From Piezodorus guildinii (lineage: Eukaryota > Arthropoda > Insecta > Hemiptera > Pentatomidae), in contig CM041294.1 in the NCBI GenBank assembly GCA_023052935.1, positions 12,511,791 to 12,575,790 on the forward strand: a DNA stretch of 64,000 bases, given 5' to 3'. The notes beneath the pieces are model-generated. The model made no database searches and was not told the DNA's origin. It saw nothing but the letters and a program-made list of their open reading frames with translations. Position numbers and translations under genes: made by a program. This document shows, piece by piece, positions 1 to 10,725 of this stretch. Position 1 is the first letter of the stretch, and the number at the start of each line of letters is the position of its first letter.

Positions 1-433
1 TCTATGTCATGCATTTTGCACTTTTTTACGATTTTCTCAAAAATGGCTATAGTACCTTTAATTTTATAGAAATTAAAAAAAAAAAGAAAAGATAAATAAC
101 AGCAACGTATGAAAGTTGAACGAATTTGATAAACAACTAAAGGAGAAAATTGTAAACATATTTTTTAATGTAAGTTTTGTGTTTTTGAGCACACGAATAG
201 TAGTGTAGATGTACAATATACCGCTGGATAGCTAAAGATATTATAAAAATATTAAAAAGTTTGGGAAAGTGACTTATTGTAGTGGATACAAATATTGTAG
301 ATTATTTAATAAGACACATGTTTATATTTAATTAATTCTTTAACAATTTATTTAATATCTTAATACATTTAAAAATTCTTAAATTGATTTTAACAACGAA
401 GGCAAGTGAAAGTCGTGTGTTGCGCGCACAAAA
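1..433 (-). mobile_element. 0.9-kb family copy, truncated by window edge (divergent subfamily)
   Basis: Minus-orientation copy whose 3' part lies outside the window. The characteristic internal blocks are present, including the aggagaaaat and 'ccgctggatagctaaag' type segments. It ends with the rc of the 5' terminus as gcaagtgaaagtcgtgtgttgcgcgcac. GCGCGCAC replaces the usual GCCCGCAC, a variant also seen near 12350 and 59770. No protein is encoded; short ORFs over it are noise. Confidence 0.75.
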
Positions 434-516
434 TTTTGTTGTAATACAGTTTTGAATTACTATACATAATTTTTTTTTTATATACAATATTTAAAAAGAG
501 TTGTAAGAAAAAAAAA

Positions 517-1431
517 TCTGGTGCGGGCAACACACGACTTTCACTTACCTCCATTTTTAAAATCAATGAAAGAGTTTTCAAATACAGTTAAAGATAAAAA
601 TACTTGAAACTATTAAGGAATTAATTAAATTAAATTTCTATAAAAACATGTGTTTCATTAAAAAATCTATTATATTATTATCTAAAATAATCAGTTAGTT
701 TTATGTTCATTTCAACACTCTCTATTAACTTTTAAAATCTTGTGAATGGGATGATATTTTTTCTAAAATCTTTAGCTTTCCAACGGTATGTCATACATGT
801 ATATTACTGCTCCTATGTTCAAAAACGAAAAATTGAATTAAAAAATATTTTTTTTCTATTTTCTCCATTAGTTGGGTATCGAATTTATTCAATTTATATA
901 TTTACCGGTTTTTCATCAGCGTTAACAAGATAATCTAGTTATTATTATTGAATCTACAAAATTAAAGGTACTTTAGGGGAAGACAATTTAAAATGTCGGC
1001 ATTTAAGCCCTGTCAGACCATTTTTATCCAAATAAAACCTACAAGATATTAAAGTCCATTAATTTTTACATCGATATAGCGAGTTTAATCAAAATCGTCG
1101 GAACCGTTTTTGAGAAAATTAAAAAAAGGTGCAAAATGCATGGTATAAAGTGCCTCTTCTGGTAGGCTCATTTTGATGAAAAAAGTTTTGTCACGTCTCG
1201 GGCGTATAGTTGTCTTAAATATGAAATTTCAGTTTCATAGGACTTACCGTTTCCGCCCGGGAGTTACACATACACACACACACACACACAGACACACACA
1301 CAGACCTTTTTGCGGGACTTGGTTATTTGGACTCAGGGGACCCTAAAGAGTGTATTAACGTTGAAAACTAGAATTCGAAAATTTTAACGATCGCAATACT
1401 TCCCCTTACTATATATAGTAAGTGAAAGTAA
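517..1431 (+). mobile_element. 0.9-kb family copy, full length
   Basis: Starts TCTGGTGCGGGCAACACACG after an A-run and has ACTTTCACTTACC at 537-549. A CA microsatellite lies at about 1267-1302, and the copy ends with palindrome CTTACTATATATAGTAAG (1406-1423) plus TGAAAGTAA. The 12-bp subterminal inverted repeat and terminal hairpin are intact. Non-coding; probably mobilised in trans by an unseen rolling-circle (Helentron-like) enzyme, which is inference. Confidence 0.85.
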
Positions 1432-1691
1432 TAGAAGGTTACTGGAAAAAACAAAGTTTTAGAATTCGAGGTTAGAAGGAACAAGTTGACACACGAAGAT
1501 TTCATCTATTGCAAAATGAATTCACATTCGAATCTCTGACTTTTTAATTTGGTTTTACCGTAGCCATGTGAAGAGCCTTCAAATTCTACAATAATGTCAA
1601 ATATTAAGAAAATCATTTAAATAATAAAAATTTAAGAAATCATAAAAAAAGGCAGTAATTGATTACGATGAAGTAGTGTTTTTATAAATAA

Positions 1692-1745
1692 CTAGCTGTA
1701 ACCCCGGCTTTGCTCGCGAATATTTTATTTTGTCTTTATTTAAAT
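1692..1745 (-). mobile_element. Helitron 3'-end remnant
   Basis: A CTAG at 1692 followed by ctgtaaccccggctttgctc is the reverse complement of an insect Helitron 3' terminus, which is GC-rich and ends CTAG before a host T. No matching 5' TC end is found before about 2000, so only the terminus is called. Confidence 0.45.
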
Positions 1746-2953
1746 TTGCATAAATGTGTTTATGAGTAGTAACTATAAAATAAATATGATGGAGCAGTTG
1801 TTTGGGGATGTGTTCATAAAAAAACTACCAATAAAACAAACTTTTTTTTTTTTTTTCTTACTGGAGTGTTTTCTTGGTGGCTTCACCCTCAACCAACTTT
1901 TTAACCATATAGTCAAAACGTTCAACAACTACTCCATTATTATAAGACGTATACATTTTCAAGAAATATAAATATTATATTTTTAACAATTACATTTATC
2001 AAAATATCTCCATTCGTTGGATTAATGTATATCAATCATATTTATGTTGCATACGTGACTATATACCACGATTACGTTAAAGCTAAAATATATCGAGTAA
2101 TTTTGGGTATGCCTACTTCTACTGGATCGCTTATGGTATGTTTGAATACGCATTGTATATTTAACAGAATTAATGGCAACTTTTTAGACTAAAGTTAGAA
2201 ATATGGTTTATGAGGAAATTGATTTAAAAACAACTTAACCTATTACTATAATTAATCTAATACAACTAAAAATATCTTGTTTCTAATATCAAGACACATT
2301 GAAAAAATAGAACAAAAACTACACTTACGGTTTTCCTCATTACAGTAACCCTGCAATGGGTGCATTTATTTATACGCGTACTATCTTGCGATACAACAAG
2401 TATTTTTATTACATAATATAAATTTAAAAAAACCACACTTCTTTATCTTTGTTTGCGGATTGTTGAATTAAATTTGATGAATAAAATAATTTAAATTAAA
2501 ATTACAACAAATTACGAAAGTCGTTGATAGTGACTATGTTGAACGAGGTTATATAAAAGAAATACAGGTGAACAACAATGAGCTACTCTGTTAATGATAA
2601 AATAAATAAAAGATTATTAATTCATGTCAGATATCAAATATATTTACTCAATGTTACAATTACATACCAGTACCAAGTAGCCACATCCAAATCATTAAAT
2701 AACATCGTTTTATCTTTTAAACATAACCGTTGTATATCATCAAGTACTTATAATTTTTCTGGAAACGTATAGTAATATGTATTTTATTATAAATGGAAAC
2801 TATAATGTGAATGTATATTTCATAAATAAGAACGCAGAGAAACAATTAACACACACTTATATTTGAATTAATAATCACATATGTGAAGATATGGGAACGT
2901 TACCATGTTTAACCAGTGTTGCCACAGTTAAACAAATTTTGTTTTACGTTTTA
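1746..2953. other. Unassigned AT-rich stretch
   Basis: AT-rich DNA with short ORFs only (for example 1756-1971 and 2578-2772), none resembling a known protein or showing conserved motifs. A 14-bp T-run sits near 1842. No recognised repeat. Confidence 0.5.
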
Positions 2954-2959
2954 GAAAAA

Positions 2960-3262
2960 TCTGGTGCGGGCAACACACGACATTCACTTACCTCCATTTT
3001 TAAAATCAATGAAAGATTTTTCAAATACAGCTAGAGATAAAAATGCGTGAAACTATTAAAGAATTAATTAAATTAAATTTCTATAGGAACACGTGTTTCA
3101 TTAAAAAATCTGTTATATTACTATCTAAAACAATCAGTTAGTTTTATCGGCTTTTTACACTCTCTATTAAGTTTTAAAAGCTTGTGTATGAGATAATATT
3201 TTTTCAAAAATCTTTAGCATTCCAACGGTATATCATGTATATTACTGCTCTTATGTTAAAAA
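2960..3262 (+). mobile_element. 0.9-kb family, 5' half
   Basis: Intact 5' end (TCTGGTGCGGGCAACACACG) and about 300 bp of body. It is broken in the 'ttatgttaaaaaacg' block, where a minus-strand SINE begins. The other side of the SINE continues with the same family in the opposite orientation (3518-3745). Confidence 0.85.
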
Positions 3263-3265
3263 ACG

Positions 3266-3517
3266 TTTGTTTGTTTGTTTATTTGTTTATTTATTTAACG
3301 TCACTTTATGCTACTATGGCTAATCGGACGATACTACAGTGGGAGTCCTAAATTTTGCCTATCCAGGTTTTATTAGGATAGGGATCTTTAACCAGTACCT
3401 GACATCGCACAGGCTCGGGACCACCTTTTAACGTCCCCTCCGAAGGACGGCGTAACTAAGGATTTTTTACTCCCATTAAAAAATCCTAGGACCACCTGCG
3501 GATTTGAACTGCGGATA
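3266..3517 (-). mobile_element. tRNA-derived SINE, type 1
   Basis: On the minus strand this reads a Pol III B-box-like GTTCAAATCC (rc at about 3499-3508), then a body shared with copies at 14605, 19690, 23610 and 35590 ('gtactcgtt...gatctctat', 'cgtccgattagcc', 'aaagtgacgttaaat'), and a tail of aaataaacaaac units. The A-box side is truncated at the junction with the 0.9-kb fragment. Non-autonomous and copied by a LINE in trans, as is general for SINEs. Confidence 0.75.
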
Positions 3518-3745
3518 TACCGTTAGAAAGCTAAAGATTTTAGAAAAAATATTATCTGATATTCAAGCTTTTAAAAGTTAATAGAGAGTGATGAAAAGAA
3601 GATAAAACTAACTGATTATTTTAGATAATAATATAATAGATTTTTTAATAAAACACATGTTTCTATATAAATTCAATTTAATTAATTCTTTAATAGTTTC
3701 ACGTATTTTTTTTCTCTCTAACCGTATTTGAAAATTCTTATAATT
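3518..3745 (-). mobile_element. 0.9-kb family, inverted partial copy
   Basis: Contains the rc of the 5'-proximal third: 'ataccgttagaaagctaaag', 'aagcttttaaaagttaatag', 'acacatgtttctatat', 'aattaattctttaatag'. The terminal GTAAGTGAAAGTCG block is missing. It mirrors 2960-3262, so the SINE lies between inverted arms. Confidence 0.8.
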
Positions 3746-4495
3746 TGGTGTTTAGCCCTAGTCAGCTTTGGCCTCGAAACAGCACGAATCTCTTATTTAC
3801 TAAGCCGAAGACCCTTCATGCGTTGTACAGGTCACATGCCAGGTCTTTATATTAGTCTTTGCAGAGCCATATTTTCTAAAATAAATTTTAATAATATTAT
3901 ATTTAATAATAAGTGTAAATCGATTTCTTGATTTTCTAAATCGTCGCTATAGAAAAGACATCATTGGCCTAGAGAAAAGGTTATAGGGAATAATGAAGGT
4001 AATGTTTTCCAGAGAACTGCCGCCCGTTGCATTATTTACCAGGCCGGAATAATGTCAAGGAGGTTGCTTTAATGCGAAACGAGCATTGAATAATAAACTA
4101 CCATAATGGGCGCCTATTGGTTAAAGCGCCCATTGATAGGTCCAAAATAAATTATTGTATTGAATAATTCATTTGATAAAAATAAAATTAATTAAATTCT
4201 TCCTTAGCTCACATTCCAATACGGATAGATGCAGTAGTATTGCCTAAATAAGACATTTAGTTACTTAATAAAAGTTTTTTGATACAATGACTTCTTCAAA
4301 AAACATATGGTTCACTCAATGCATGAATTTTATTTACCTTCGTTATAAAAATCAATTTAATGACTTTAAAATAAATTTAGAGATTATGAAGAAATAAAAA
4401 GAGTTTATATTACAAAACTGCATTTATTTCCAATAGAAACATTGCTTTAATTAAATAATATATAATATTATTGTCTGAAAAGGTCACTTAGTTTA
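3746..4495. other. Unassigned; GC-richer island at 3950-4145
   Basis: No recognised element. Positions 3950-4145 have visibly higher GC (for example gccgcccgttgc, gggcgcctattggttaaagcgcccatt) than the surrounding DNA and contain a local inverted repeat of GGGCGCC/GGGCGCTT. The 67-codon ORF at 3728-3931 has no recognisable motif. Confidence 0.4.
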
Positions 4496-4920
4496 ATCCC
4501 CTTTTCATCACTGTTTCGGGTTCCCGAAAGAGAAATTCACGTTGACCGCACTGCCACCCATCATATCGCACCCATCAAATTAAGAGCGCCCCTAGGGCCC
4601 AAGGAAGAAACAGAGCGCCCCTAGCGGCCGAAAAAGAATTTGAAGTTGCAGATCCTGGCTGGTTGTGCCAGACAGTTGGCTCTAGTTTTTTTTCTCCGGT
4701 GGTCCTGGTCTCTTTTACCATGGAGTAGAAGAATTTAGAAGACCCCCTGGCCAATGGGGAGAAGGAGAGGAGAGAAATTCAAGTTCATCCGTTCAGAACA
4801 TCTTCACCATCAGATTTCCACCACATCAGTTAATATCACATGTAATATCACCGTTTACCAACCCGATTAATACCTGTTGAATCAATCATCAATCAAATTC
4901 TCATGTACCATTTTTTTTTT
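4496..4920. other. GC-rich low-copy segment, unidentified
   Basis: Higher-GC DNA with two direct occurrences of AGAGCGCCCCTAG (about 4582 and 4614) and a final T-run at 4910-4922. It is not repeated elsewhere in the window. It could be a retroelement 5' region or low-copy host DNA; no ORF supports either. Confidence 0.35.
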
Positions 4921-5054
4921 TTTGTAATATAAGTAATTTTTTTTCCCATATTATGTTTTTTTTTATCTAGGTCCAGCCTTCATTCATTTAGTATAAATTT
5001 CAATACAGTCCATTGCTATACTAAAATGAGTGATCATCTTAACATTTAGTTTAA

Positions 5055-5300
5055 GGTTATTACTTTAAACAATCACTCTCAAACCTACCTTCTTCAATTT
5101 GTGTAAAAGATAATATTTTTTTTAAAGTATTTAGCTTTTCAAGGATACATTGTGTGTCTACATTTTTCTCATGCTCAAAAAGCCAAAAAATTACCTTCAA
5201 AATATTATTTCTCTTATTTAGTTGGTTATCAAATTCGTTCAAATTATATCCGTGCCTGTATCCTGCCTATGCTAACAAGATGAAATATTTTATTTTTACT
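5055..5300 (+). mobile_element. 0.9-kb family, old internal relic
   Basis: Diverged version of the internal block: 'agataatatttttttt', 'tatttagcttttcaagg', 'tttagttggttatc', then 'gctaacaagatgaaat'. The order and orientation match the plus form. No ends preserved. Confidence 0.6.
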
Positions 5301-5321
5301 TTCACTTACCTATATTAAAAA

Positions 5322-6068
5322 TTTGGTGCGGGCAACACACGACTTTCACTTACCTCCATTTTTAAAATCAATGAAAGAATTTTCAAATACAGTTAAAGAT
5401 AAAAATACGTGAAACTATTAAGGAATTAATCAAATTGAATTTCTATAGAAACATGTGTTTCATTAAAAAATCTATTATATTATTATCTAAAATAATCAGT
5501 TAGTTTTATCTTTTCATCACTCTCTATTAACTTTTAAAAGCTTGTGTATCAGATGATATTTTTCTAAAATCTTTAGCTTTCCAACGGTATATCATACATG
5601 TATATTACTGCTCTTATGTTCAAAAACGAAAAATTGCATTAAAAAAATATTTTTTCTGTTTTCTCCTTTAGTTTGGTATCGAATTTATTTAATTTATATA
5701 TTTACCTGTTTTTTTATCAGCGTTAACAAGATAATCTAGTTATTATTATTGAATCTACAAAATTACCGTTTTCGAGAAAATTGAAAAAAAAGGTGCAAAA
5801 TGCATAGTATAAAGTTCCTCTTCTGGTAAGCTCATTTTGGTGAAAAAAGTTTTGTCACTTCTCGGGCGTATAGTTGTCTTAAATGTGAAATTTCAGTTTC
5901 ATAGGACTTACCGTTTCCGCCCGGGAGTTACCACACACAGACCTTATTGCAAGACTTGCTTATTTGGACTCGGGGGACCCTAAAACGTGTATTTCCGTTG
6001 AAAACTGGAATTCGAAAATATTCACGATCGCAATACTTCCCCTTACTATATATAGTAAGTGAAAGTAA
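5322..6068 (+). mobile_element. 0.9-kb family copy, internally deleted
   Basis: 5' terminus (TTTGGTGCGGGCAACACACG, one change), subterminal ACTTTCACTTACC, and 3' palindrome CTTACTATATATAGTAAG plus TGAAAGTAA are all present. The body lacks the 'cgatatagcgagtttaatc' block present in longer copies, giving about 750 bp. The microsatellite is short (ccacacacag). Confidence 0.85.
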
Positions 6069-6165
6069 AAATATGTAGTAAAGGAAAGTAAAGTAAATTA
6101 TAAAATTCGATCAACTTGTATATTTAGCTGTTTTTAGCAAAGCTAAGAACATGATATGGTTAATT

Positions 6166-6735
6166 GTGGATGTAATTAGTTGACCGTTGAGAATTGCTGG
6201 AAGGAATTAGACCGGGTTGCGGTCATTAAATGAAACAACTAAATAGTTTCAACTATTTATTGTTTGCCAACGTTTCGACCCCCCTTTGTGGGTCATCATC
6301 GGGGCTAAAAAAAAACATACAATATTATATAACCTATTGAGTTAGAGAACGTCGGTATTAAAATATAACAGAAGGACTATATAGGTAAAAAAAAAACTTA
6401 ATTAAAATACAATAGCTATAGTATAATAATGAAAGTGTTATACAGAAAAAATCTTTACTAAACAAAATGTACACAGATATCAATAATTTACATGAAATAT
6501 GAAACATAAAAATATGAAGTAGAGTGGAGATACGTACCACATGGTGGGTGAATGGAAACTAGGTACTGTGTGGTAGATGGGGGGTAGGTAGGATGGAAAA
6601 TACGTAGGGAAAAAAGTAGAATGGAAAGTACGTACCGATTTATGGACAGGGTCTGACAACATTAAATAAAATTCTTAATACTACCATACAAAGAATCAAT
6701 GAAATTTAACATATGATAATAATAATATAATAATG
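6166..6735 (-). mobile_element. Penelope-type hammerhead repeat, copy 1
   Basis: About 570 bp co-linear with 60000-60545, from 'ggaaggaattagaccggg' to 'caaagaatcaatgaaattta'. It carries a hammerhead-like motif on the minus strand. Terminal repeats with hammerhead ribozymes are a known property of Penelope-like retroelements. No RT/GIY-YIG coding region remains, so this is a solo-repeat-like remnant. Confidence 0.6.
6264..6308 (-). ncRNA. Hammerhead ribozyme-like motif (degenerate)
   Basis: Minus strand reads GCC, CCGATGA, a stem II of TGACCCACA and AGGGGGGTC-type strands, GAAAC, GTT, then GGC. Relative to the CUGANGA/GAAA/NUH core, the first box has C for U at position 2, so cleavage is doubtful. 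The better copy is at 60065-60107. Confidence 0.55.
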
Positions 6736-6789
6736 ATACAGGATAATTTTTTTTTTTTTTAATAATTCCATTCACCCGCCATTTGGTAC

Positions 6790-7094
6790 GTATCGTTGTA
6801 AAATTTGTTGGAGGAGCAAAAGTTGACATTTAATGACATGTCTTAAAGATGTCTTTAATGCAAATTATTAAAGACTGGTTTACTAGCAACAAAATTGCCA
6901 AATTAGACTGGCTTGCTATCTCCCCAGACCTGAACATAATCGGAAATGTTTGGGGAATTCTTTCAAGAAGCGTGTACTCCGAGTCAAGACAGTTGGGAAC
7001 AATCGAAGAGTTGAAATCTACAATTGAGACGTTGATTTCCAGAAGGTACTATATCCATTCTAAGAAATTTTACAGGAGGCGCGATAATCACTAA
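6790..7094 (+). pseudogene. Tc1-like transposase C-terminal relic
   Basis: The ORF at 6849-7094 contains the catalytic-region signature of Tc1-family transposases: 'KDWFTSNKIAKLDWLAISPD' then 'LNIIGNVWGILSRSVY'. Family proteins have D-W-PA-SPDLNPIEN-WG here, with the E of DD34E in 'NPIEN'. In this copy that stretch reads NIIGN, so the catalytic Glu is lost (G). The N-terminal two thirds are absent. A non-functional DNA transposon remnant. Confidence 0.8.
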
Positions 7095-7315
7095 TTATTA
7101 TATTATTAAATTAGCTAATTTAGTAGCAGAATTGTTTTTTTAGTATATTAATAACATCATATTAAAGATATGAAATGAGAAGTTTTGGTATAATTTGGAA
7201 CGAAATTAAATGTGTAATTATTTCCTTTAGAAAATAATTATATTTCTAAATTGCGTTTATAAAGGGCTTGGGTGCTCATTAGATAAAATCAAATAGGAGA
7301 TTTAGATATAACTTA

Positions 7316-7745
7316 TTGATGAGAATACAAATATGTAAAAAAAATCAATTTTGTAAAAAATGTCCTTTAGTACTTTTTGGAAATCAACGTCTCAATTCTG
7401 TCTTCATGGGACCAAATACCTCAAGAAACAATCAAACAATTGAACGACTTTACTCAAACAGAATTTTTAAATTAATAAATGGTGGTGGAAAGGCAACGAA
7501 GTATTAAAATGAGTTTTATTTTATTTTTACCAGGGAGTGTGTCTAACATTTTGACAGGCCCTAACTTTAATTTGAAATTTTAAAAAAATATATATATTTT
7601 TTGTATATATTTATGTAAAGAAGCAGTCTGCTGATCAACTTCAGGTGAGTCTTAGATTATTTTAATACTGTTTTACGAAAGATTTGAAAAGATGGGAGGG
7701 TAGGGATAACAATATTTGCAATGTCTAACATTTTGACACTGAGTG
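7316..7745 (+). pseudogene. Second Tc1-like C-terminus and transposon right end
   Basis: About 7390-7507 encodes, across a frameshift, 'SSWDQIPQETIKQL' and then 'INGGGKATKY' followed by a stop, the normal tail of Tc1 transposases (I-x-x-L, then G-x-x-T-K-Y). Downstream, the motif gtctaacattttgaca occurs at about 7541 and again at 7722, the latter ending 'cactgagtg' before TA. That suggests an outer terminal repeat at 7745 next to a TA target. Two C-terminal segments lie in tandem (6849-7094 and here). Confidence 0.65.
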
Positions 7746-7934
7746 TATATAAGATCTTTTTGTACTTAAAGGATAACTGGTAAAACCGAGTTCCATCCAA
7801 TCTAGCGGAAAAAAAAAAAAAAAAATGTATATATATTAACTAAGGTATATATAAAACTGCACAGATCTGCTGCTGCAATTTTCCCAGTACCTCAGAACCA
7901 TTGGTCTTAAATAATTTTCTACTTTTATCACCTA

Positions 7935-8751
7935 CTAGCTGTTGCTCGCGACTTCGTCTGCGTCAATATCTGCTATTATAATCGCTATTAAGACGTTTTA
8001 AAAAAAAATATATTGGGCTGTCCGGAAAGTTCGTAGAGAAAAATTAAAAATGATAAACAGCTTACAATTTATTTATTTAATTTACAAAATAGTTACCACC
8101 ATTAGCGATTACCCTTTCCCAACGGCTTGAAAAGTCTTTTATCCCTTTTTTTTTCAAAAATCACTATCCTTTCTCCTGAAGAACAATAAAAGCTCCATTT
8201 TAACGTAATCTTCTGAAGAGGATTTCCCCTGTAAAAAAAAATTTCGAGGTAAAAAAAATGTATGGATCCCTTCCAATCCCGCCAAATACTGAGCATCACC
8301 TTTCTTGTATACAAGCCGGCCTTTGGTGTTGCGAGCGGCGTCGTTCCAGGCACCCCCCAAGATCTTTTTCGGCTGGTGTTGATGTAGAGAATCCATTTTT
8401 CATCACCAGTAACAAATTGTTTCAAAAATGGATCCTCCACATTTTGTTCAGAAGTAAATCACAACATAAAATCCTTTTAATAAGCTCATGGGGAACCCAA
8501 ACGTCGTAACGATTTAAAGGTAAATCATTTGAAATCGTTGGGATACGAGGTCAATTTTCCCCGGTTTTTTTCAGATTTTCCACTGATTCTTCTTCCTATT
8601 GGTCGCAGAGTGATGTTATATAGCCTACAACCTTCCTCGATAAATGGACTATCCCACACAAAAAGAATTTTTCAATTTGAACCAGTAGTTTCTGAGATTA
8701 GCGCGTTCAAACAAACAAACAAACACTTCAGCTTTATAATATTAGTATAGA
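7935..8751 (-). mobile_element. Helitron (non-autonomous), interrupted by a mariner
   Basis: On the minus strand the element starts with TC (TCTATACTAATATTATAAAG, rc ending 8751) and ends GCAACAGCTAG (rc at 7935), the canonical 5'-TC...CTAG-3' of Helitrons inserted between A and T. The same sequence without interruption occurs at 39707-40224. Between about 8012 and 8513 a mariner-family transposon fragment is nested. No Rep/helicase ORF remains. Confidence 0.8.
8012..8515 (-). pseudogene. mariner transposase fragment nested in Helitron
   Basis: The left end TTGGGCTGTCCGGAAAGTTC follows TA, a mariner-type terminal inverted repeat. The minus-strand ORF 8440-8102 encodes 'FVTGDEKWILY' with the first catalytic Asp (GDEKW), then 'GTTPLATPKAGLYTRKVMLS', both mariner hallmarks. 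Translation continues upstream to about 8512 in other frames ('VWVPHELIKR'). The N-terminal helix-turn-helix region, the other terminal repeat and the last catalytic Asp are missing or frameshifted. It is inside the Helitron, hence younger than it. Confidence 0.8.
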
Positions 8752-8764
8752 TTACATTCCAATA

Positions 8765-9080
8765 CTGCCTCTTTTTCTTTTCTAGTCCGACTTCTTCCCA
8801 TTATTTGATTACTAAGTATTTTTATAGCATTGGAGCCGTCTCTTTATTCTTTTTTAATATTGTAAAGTTCAGAATTTGCTTTTATTTGTTAAAGATTCTG
8901 TTCTTCGTTTATTTAGCCGTGCATACTTCTTTTAATCTTTCTCTCTTATGTACTCAACAATATTTCTTACTGTTTGCTTAGGGTCCATGTATCACTACGA
9001 TACAATATGAATGGACATCGGACCCTCTTACTCTGACTTTCGGAATGTATCATTATTTTGAAAGGCCTTTCAAAGCGACT
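8765..9080 (-). pseudogene. Possible RT C-terminal relic
   Basis: Minus strand around 8990-9040 reads 'CPFILYRSDTWTLSK', resembling the 'LYGSETWTL' block after the reverse transcriptase domain of RTE/CR1-like elements. The surrounding frames are broken. Weak evidence from a single block. Confidence 0.35.
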
Positions 9081-9394
9081 AATAGCATTCGAGTATATTT
9101 CTGACCGTTTATTTTTCTATTTCCACTATTCTATTATATTTTGTTACAATTGTTTCAAATAACATTAATTTCACCATAAGCTTAAAGTATTAAAATCTTC
9201 TTTCTAGCATTCGTTGATAATGTTCTTCTCCTTTGTTTTTATTTTTCTTATTTCGTATATTATGAGCATTGCCACCTGTTTCTTCACATTCCACCGAAAT
9301 CTAGATTATCAGATATACCAGGTATTTACAAATATTCTTATAAGTACTCCCTTCGACCTTTGTTTTGGTCACCTTAGTTATCTTCTCATGAACT

Positions 9395-9592
9395 TAAATA
9401 CATAAAGGATTTTGTAGGTCTATGTGGTTTTCTTCCGCATGCTTACATATTTAAAGTAAACAGTTACTAATGCTCTACCTTTGTATTATAAACATTAGCT
9501 TCCCAATCAATTACCCCCTTTTTAGTATACCTCCAAATATGAACATGGAAACACGCGATTTTCGAGTAATGTTTTTGTACGAGTTTAATATA
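9395..9592 (+). pseudogene. mariner 5' end fragment
   Basis: Co-linear with the start of the minus-strand mariner at 34094-34792: 'aaaggattttg..ggtct', 'aaagtaaacagttactaat', then the transposase start translating 'MNMETRDFRVMFLYEFN'. It breaks at 'gagtttaatatat', after the first 17 codons. Same transposon family, different locus. Confidence 0.75.
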
Positions 9593-10195
9593 TAAAAAGA
9601 ACATAGTCGTTAAAAAAGAGAAACAGTATGAATAAAAAATAATTTCAAATTTTAAAATAATGTAATATTAAACTAAGAATTATATGTCAGGATATGTAAC
9701 GGAGAAAGAGTATGGAAAGAGGGAGAAAGAAATGGGCGATGAAAAGAGATCCTATTCAATAAGAAAAAAGATACATACTTGACTCTGAGACGGTGTCTAA
9801 AGGAGTGATGTTTTCCAGTTTAAAAAACGCTCATTGCGTGGAACGGAAAATATGAGAACTAGAATGTCCGTTAGAGCTTTTCCAAGAAGCTAAGTTATGT
9901 TTACTGATTCGATTGTTTGTTGAAGAAAAAACTAAAGGATTGGCTAATGATTTTTTTAAAATACATATTAATAATATAAAATAGCGGATTGAGATTAAAA
10001 AAAAACAGAATTAGTGAAAAAAAGAGAGAAAATAGGAAGCGAAAAATATAATATGTAAGAAATAGTGACGAGGTAAAGATTGAAAGATATTAAGTAATAA
10101 CGGATGACGATGATAAATGACGATTAGTTAATAACGAATGACGATAAGGATTATATACCTAACACATTATTAAGTCTATAATTACATTGGTTGTT
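9593..10195. other. Unassigned; purine-rich
   Basis: The plus strand is rich in A and G (for example 9700-9780), with an irregular 'gacgatgataa/aacgaatgacgataa' repeat at 10100-10150. No coding or known repeat signal. Confidence 0.4.
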
Positions 10196-10310
10196 ATCTT
10201 GTTTCTTTTAGCCCTGATGAAGGCCCACATTGTAGGCCGAAACGTCGGCACATAATTAAAATAGCACTTACTTTTAAATGTGTGTTTCTAATTTATGACC
10301 GCAACCCCCA
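10196..10310 (+). mobile_element. Penelope-type terminal fragment with hammerhead
   Basis: The hammerhead motif is followed by about 50 bp ('cacataattaaaatagcact', 'aatttatgaccgcaaccccc') that recalls the 'gcggtcattaaatg' surround of the copies at 6200 and 60000. A separate subfamily from those copies. Confidence 0.5.
10210..10252 (+). ncRNA. Hammerhead ribozyme, minimal type I-like
   Basis: Perfect core boxes: stem I strand GCC (10211-10213), CTGATGA (10214-10220), stem II AGGCCCACA...TAGGCC, GAAAC (10239-10243), cleavage triplet GTC (10244-10246), stem I partner GGC (10247-10249). Stem III is minimal, as reported for hammerheads in Penelope-like retroelements. Predicted self-cleavage follows C10246. 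Activity is inferred, not shown. Confidence 0.7.
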
Positions 10311-10439
10311 ACCATCTTCCTCATCTAATCATTTTTTAAATATTTAGCAGAGAGATGAAACCAGAATATCCTATTTCAAAAGGCTTAATTAAGTCTTGTT
10401 GAAGTAAAGCCCTTTTATTGGAATAAAAGTTTTCCTTTA

Positions 10440-10725
10440 CTTAAGAAGGTTTGCCATTTCTCAAGGACAATCCTGGGCTAACCTAAGATACCAGAGGCGA
10501 GAGATGATGAAGATCCTAAAGAAAGCAGAGGAAGATGTGGCGGCCGGAGGGCTGTAGGGCCGTTAGATAGGTTGTTAACTATTAGCACTGGCCGGGCACT
10601 ATCAGGCGGTTGCCGCTCGGCGCTGTTATCTCGCCCCCTCCAGCCGACCGTTAGCCCTCTAAAGCCGCATTTCACAATTCCTCGCCTTCGCTCTATCTTC
10701 ACCTCTCCCTAGCAGATTTCAACTC
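10440..10725. other. GC-rich island, unidentified
   Basis: Clearly GC- and CpG-richer than its flanks (gtggcggccggagggctg, cgctcggcgctgttatctcg). A 74-codon minus-strand ORF (10702-10478) crosses it without a recognisable motif. No copy elsewhere in the window. Could be low-copy host DNA such as a promoter or conserved non-coding element. Confidence 0.35.

Noticed and set aside
1255..1305. CA/GT repeats as a CRISPR-like or satellite array
   Set aside because: They are the microsatellite portion of the 0.9-kb element, with no spacer-repeat regularity.
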